From the NCBI GenBank assembly GCA_964036155.1, contig OZ038423.1:5471249-5535248 (forward strand): a stretch of DNA of 64,000 nucleotides, written 5' to 3'. Made by a program: the position numbers and the translations under genes. The notes below the pieces were generated by a model. That model did not search any database and was not told the origin of the DNA. It saw nothing but the letters and a program-made list of their open reading frames with translations. The stretch comes from Diploscapter coronatus. Taxonomy: Eukaryota > Nematoda > Chromadorea > Rhabditida > Rhabditidae. Positions 61,790-64,000 of the stretch are shown piece by piece (positions within the stretch are counted from its first letter, which is position 1; every line of letters begins with the position of its first letter).

Positions 61790-62360
61790 CGGTGGTGTGC
61801 AACGTATAGGTTTTGTTTGGGTTTATGAGATAATTGGGCAATTAGAAGTGATTTGCCTTTAGCATTTTTCTCACTCACCCCCACATGCTATTTCTCTGCG
61901 GGGAGAATGGGCTTTTTATTCTGAGTGTCCCTGCAAGGAGAGTGGGCTCATTCCTAATGAAAGGTCGCGAGGCATGCCTGAGTGGCCGAGTGGATAGCGC
62001 ATATGACCTTATGGCGAGTATATGATGCGAGAGTTCGATTCTTTGTTGCACTTTTATGGATGAAAAGGAGCTTGAAATTTTTGAAGAATTTTAGAAAATG
62101 GCATCAATGGGATAATTGAATGACAAAGAAATATTTTAAATGGTTGATTGAATTTTTAAAATTGGATAGAAAATATGAATATGAAGATACAGTATTGATT
62201 GATGCGAGATATGATAGATGAGATTTGTATTGATTGTTCGGAAATTCGCATTGATTGGTAAGATAGATTTCATTGATTGTTAGGAGATATTTTGAATTTT
62301 GAATTGTGCTTGAGTTTAGTATTGTTTTTGAACTTTGCATCTCCTTTGTTAGTATTTTTG
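61790..62360 (+). repeat. direct repeat unit with a tRNA-like segment (unit 2)
   Basis: Second copy of 60123-60780, with GGCCGAGTGGATAGCGC and GAGTTCGATTC at 61978-62045. It follows a TCTACTCTTTAGTAAAACCC sequence at 61689 like that at 59855. Confidence 0.65.
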
Positions 62361-62379
62361 TAAAGTGTGTTTGTCTGTG

Positions 62380-64000
62380 CATACTTAGTTCTCGAATACT
62401 AAGCATGGTAGACCCAAGTGTTATACATGGTTGGAAAGGTCTTTTCGTCCTGATGTGCAACGTAAAAAACCCGATCGATTTTGGTCCAAGAAATGGGTAC
62501 TTTTACCCAAAAAAAAAACCATTTCCTTACTTACGAAGGTATAAAAAAGAGAAAGAGTGGGTGGGTGGACAGAGTGGTGATTCGTCTAAAGATCGTGGCG
62601 AATGTTCATAACCGATTGAGATCAGGGGTGGGCCGGGAGTCGCGGTGTTCGAGAAATTTTAATCCCGATCCCGGCCAACTTTTAGCGGAACTTCTGACTT
62701 TCAAAATAAGCAAAATAGCCACTTTTTAGCAATTTGACAATAAAATGAATTTTCGACTAAAATGTGTCCCAAAATTATGAACGCACTTTGCGTTCAAAAG
62801 CACCACACCCGTAATACCGGAATTGTTCCGGCTCAAATTTTGTACAGATTCTCTAATATATTCCTCACATATCTGCAAGGTTTCAGTCCGATTCAATTGA
62901 CTATGCTGTTTCTACGATTTTTTCTGAAAGTATTCCTTAACTATGGAAATTGTCCAAAAAGGTTGAGAAAGGTTTCTTCAAAAACTCCTATTTCTGAGTA
63001 TAGCTAACCTATCAGAAAACTGATAGCATGGAATGATAAGATCATTATTAGGCTTCCAAAATATCATGATGATTTATAACGAAAAAAATCTATAGGAGCC
63101 TGGAACAGCATTGTTTTAAAATTTCTTTAAAAGGCATATTTTCCCATAATTGAGGCTACGTCGGATGTTTGATGAAGTGTAGATCTCCAGTAACATGATG
63201 CAAGAGGTGTATTTGGTCTCAAAAGAAGTGGAATGGAATATATTTCCAGGATTTATGTCATTTTTCCGTATATCATATGAAATTTCCATCCTTTGGATTT
63301 GTGAAGAAACTTTCTTAACATTTTCCATAGTTAAGGAATACTTTCAGAAAAAATCGTAGAAACAGCATAGTCAATTGAATCGGACTGAAACCTTGCAGAT
63401 ATGTGAGGAATATATTAGAGAATCTGTACAAAATTTGAGTCGGAATAATTCAGGTATTGAGGGTGTAGTGCTCTTGAACTCAAAGTGCGTTCACAATTTG
63501 AGACAAGCGATTTTTAATTTTGTCGCCAATGAGTCTACCGATGAAGCAATTCAAGTGAAAAGTGGATAGATATTATTCTTCTGCGAGCTTGATAATATAA
63601 AAATAATTATTTAACTTTTGATAGCATTAGCGCCAGTCGGAACATTGCAAAAAGAGGGGTGCGTTCATAATTTTGAGACACACCTTATAAGGTTTATTAT
63701 ACCTTGAAAATGCTAGAAATTAAAAGAGACTCCCCGGTCTCGGTCCATCCCTGAATTGAGATACTATAATGCGATCATAATTCAGAAGTCTTTTTGGAAA
63801 GATTATCCACTGAAACTTTAATGATAAAACCCATCTTTTTGGTGAGAAAATGACAAAAACTGGTGGAAATGATGATCAAACACAGGGAATCTGAAGTTTA
63901 TTCTCACTCTTGCTTACACAATTGTGGGTATTTACATATGAACAGAGCACGCCTGCTATTTTAGAATTTGATTGGCAAATGACTAAGATTGATAAAGTAT
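62380..64000. repeat. inverted copy of the 26470-28180 block, cut by window edge
   Basis: Reverse complement of the earlier block throughout, including the internal foldback 62763-63684 and the adjacent AATTAAAAGAGACTCCC segment. Confidence 0.8.
62763..63684. mobile_element. foldback transposon, relative of 26830-27738
   Basis: Ends TGTGTCCCAAAATTATGAAC and CATAATTTTGAGACACA, with long inner arms around CAGTCCGATTCAATTGAC and its complement. No coding evidence. Confidence 0.8.

Overview
The window looks like nuclear DNA of a rhabditid-type nematode. It is AT-rich with many very short introns (about 40-60 bp) and nematode-style TTTCAG acceptors. It also carries gene families that are expanded in nematodes: DEG/ENaC channels, GT92 (DUF23) glycosyltransferases, a nematode-type carbohydrate sulfotransferase and SGNH/OAC-type proteins. 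All exon models were built by hand from reading frame, splice sites and family motifs. For every multi-exon gene the exon phases were checked for a continuous frame, and the one place where they fail is stated.

Layout. 1-14 kb is gene-dense: the 3' part of a DEG/ENaC channel (+), three tandem LITAF-domain genes (+), a complete GT31 glycosyltransferase (-), and a 13-exon gene of unknown function with an acidic and basic N-terminal half (-). 14-31 kb is mostly mobile DNA: Tc1/mariner-like foldbacks with TA ends, hAT-like MITEs with 8-bp duplications, a TTAA-ended composite, and a dead RTE-like non-LTR retrotransposon. One small 89-residue gene sits among them at 23.4-23.9 kb. 31-54.4 kb holds three minus-strand genes inflated by transposons: an SGNH/OAC-type gene whose acyltransferase membrane half was not found, a complete Sulfotransfer_2-type sulfotransferase, and a GT92 glycosyltransferase lacking its 5' exon(s). 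54.6-64 kb is repeat: two long TTAA foldbacks abutting on one TTAA, a Tc3-like transposase fossil, tRNA-like direct repeats, and a large inverted copy of the 26.5-28.2 kb block that runs off the right edge.

How the genes fit together. The GT31 enzyme, the GT92 enzyme, the sulfotransferase and the SGNH protein are all predicted type II or secretory-pathway proteins that modify glycans or surface polymers. LITAF proteins act on endosomal membranes. The channel acts at the plasma membrane. No operon is evident because spacings are kilobases.

The most unusual signal is a family of 1.6-2.8 kb inverted-repeat elements flanked by TTAA (six or more loci). They exchange modules, share a 1205-bp block with no difference seen by eye between two loci that have different flanks, and lie inside or next to host introns.
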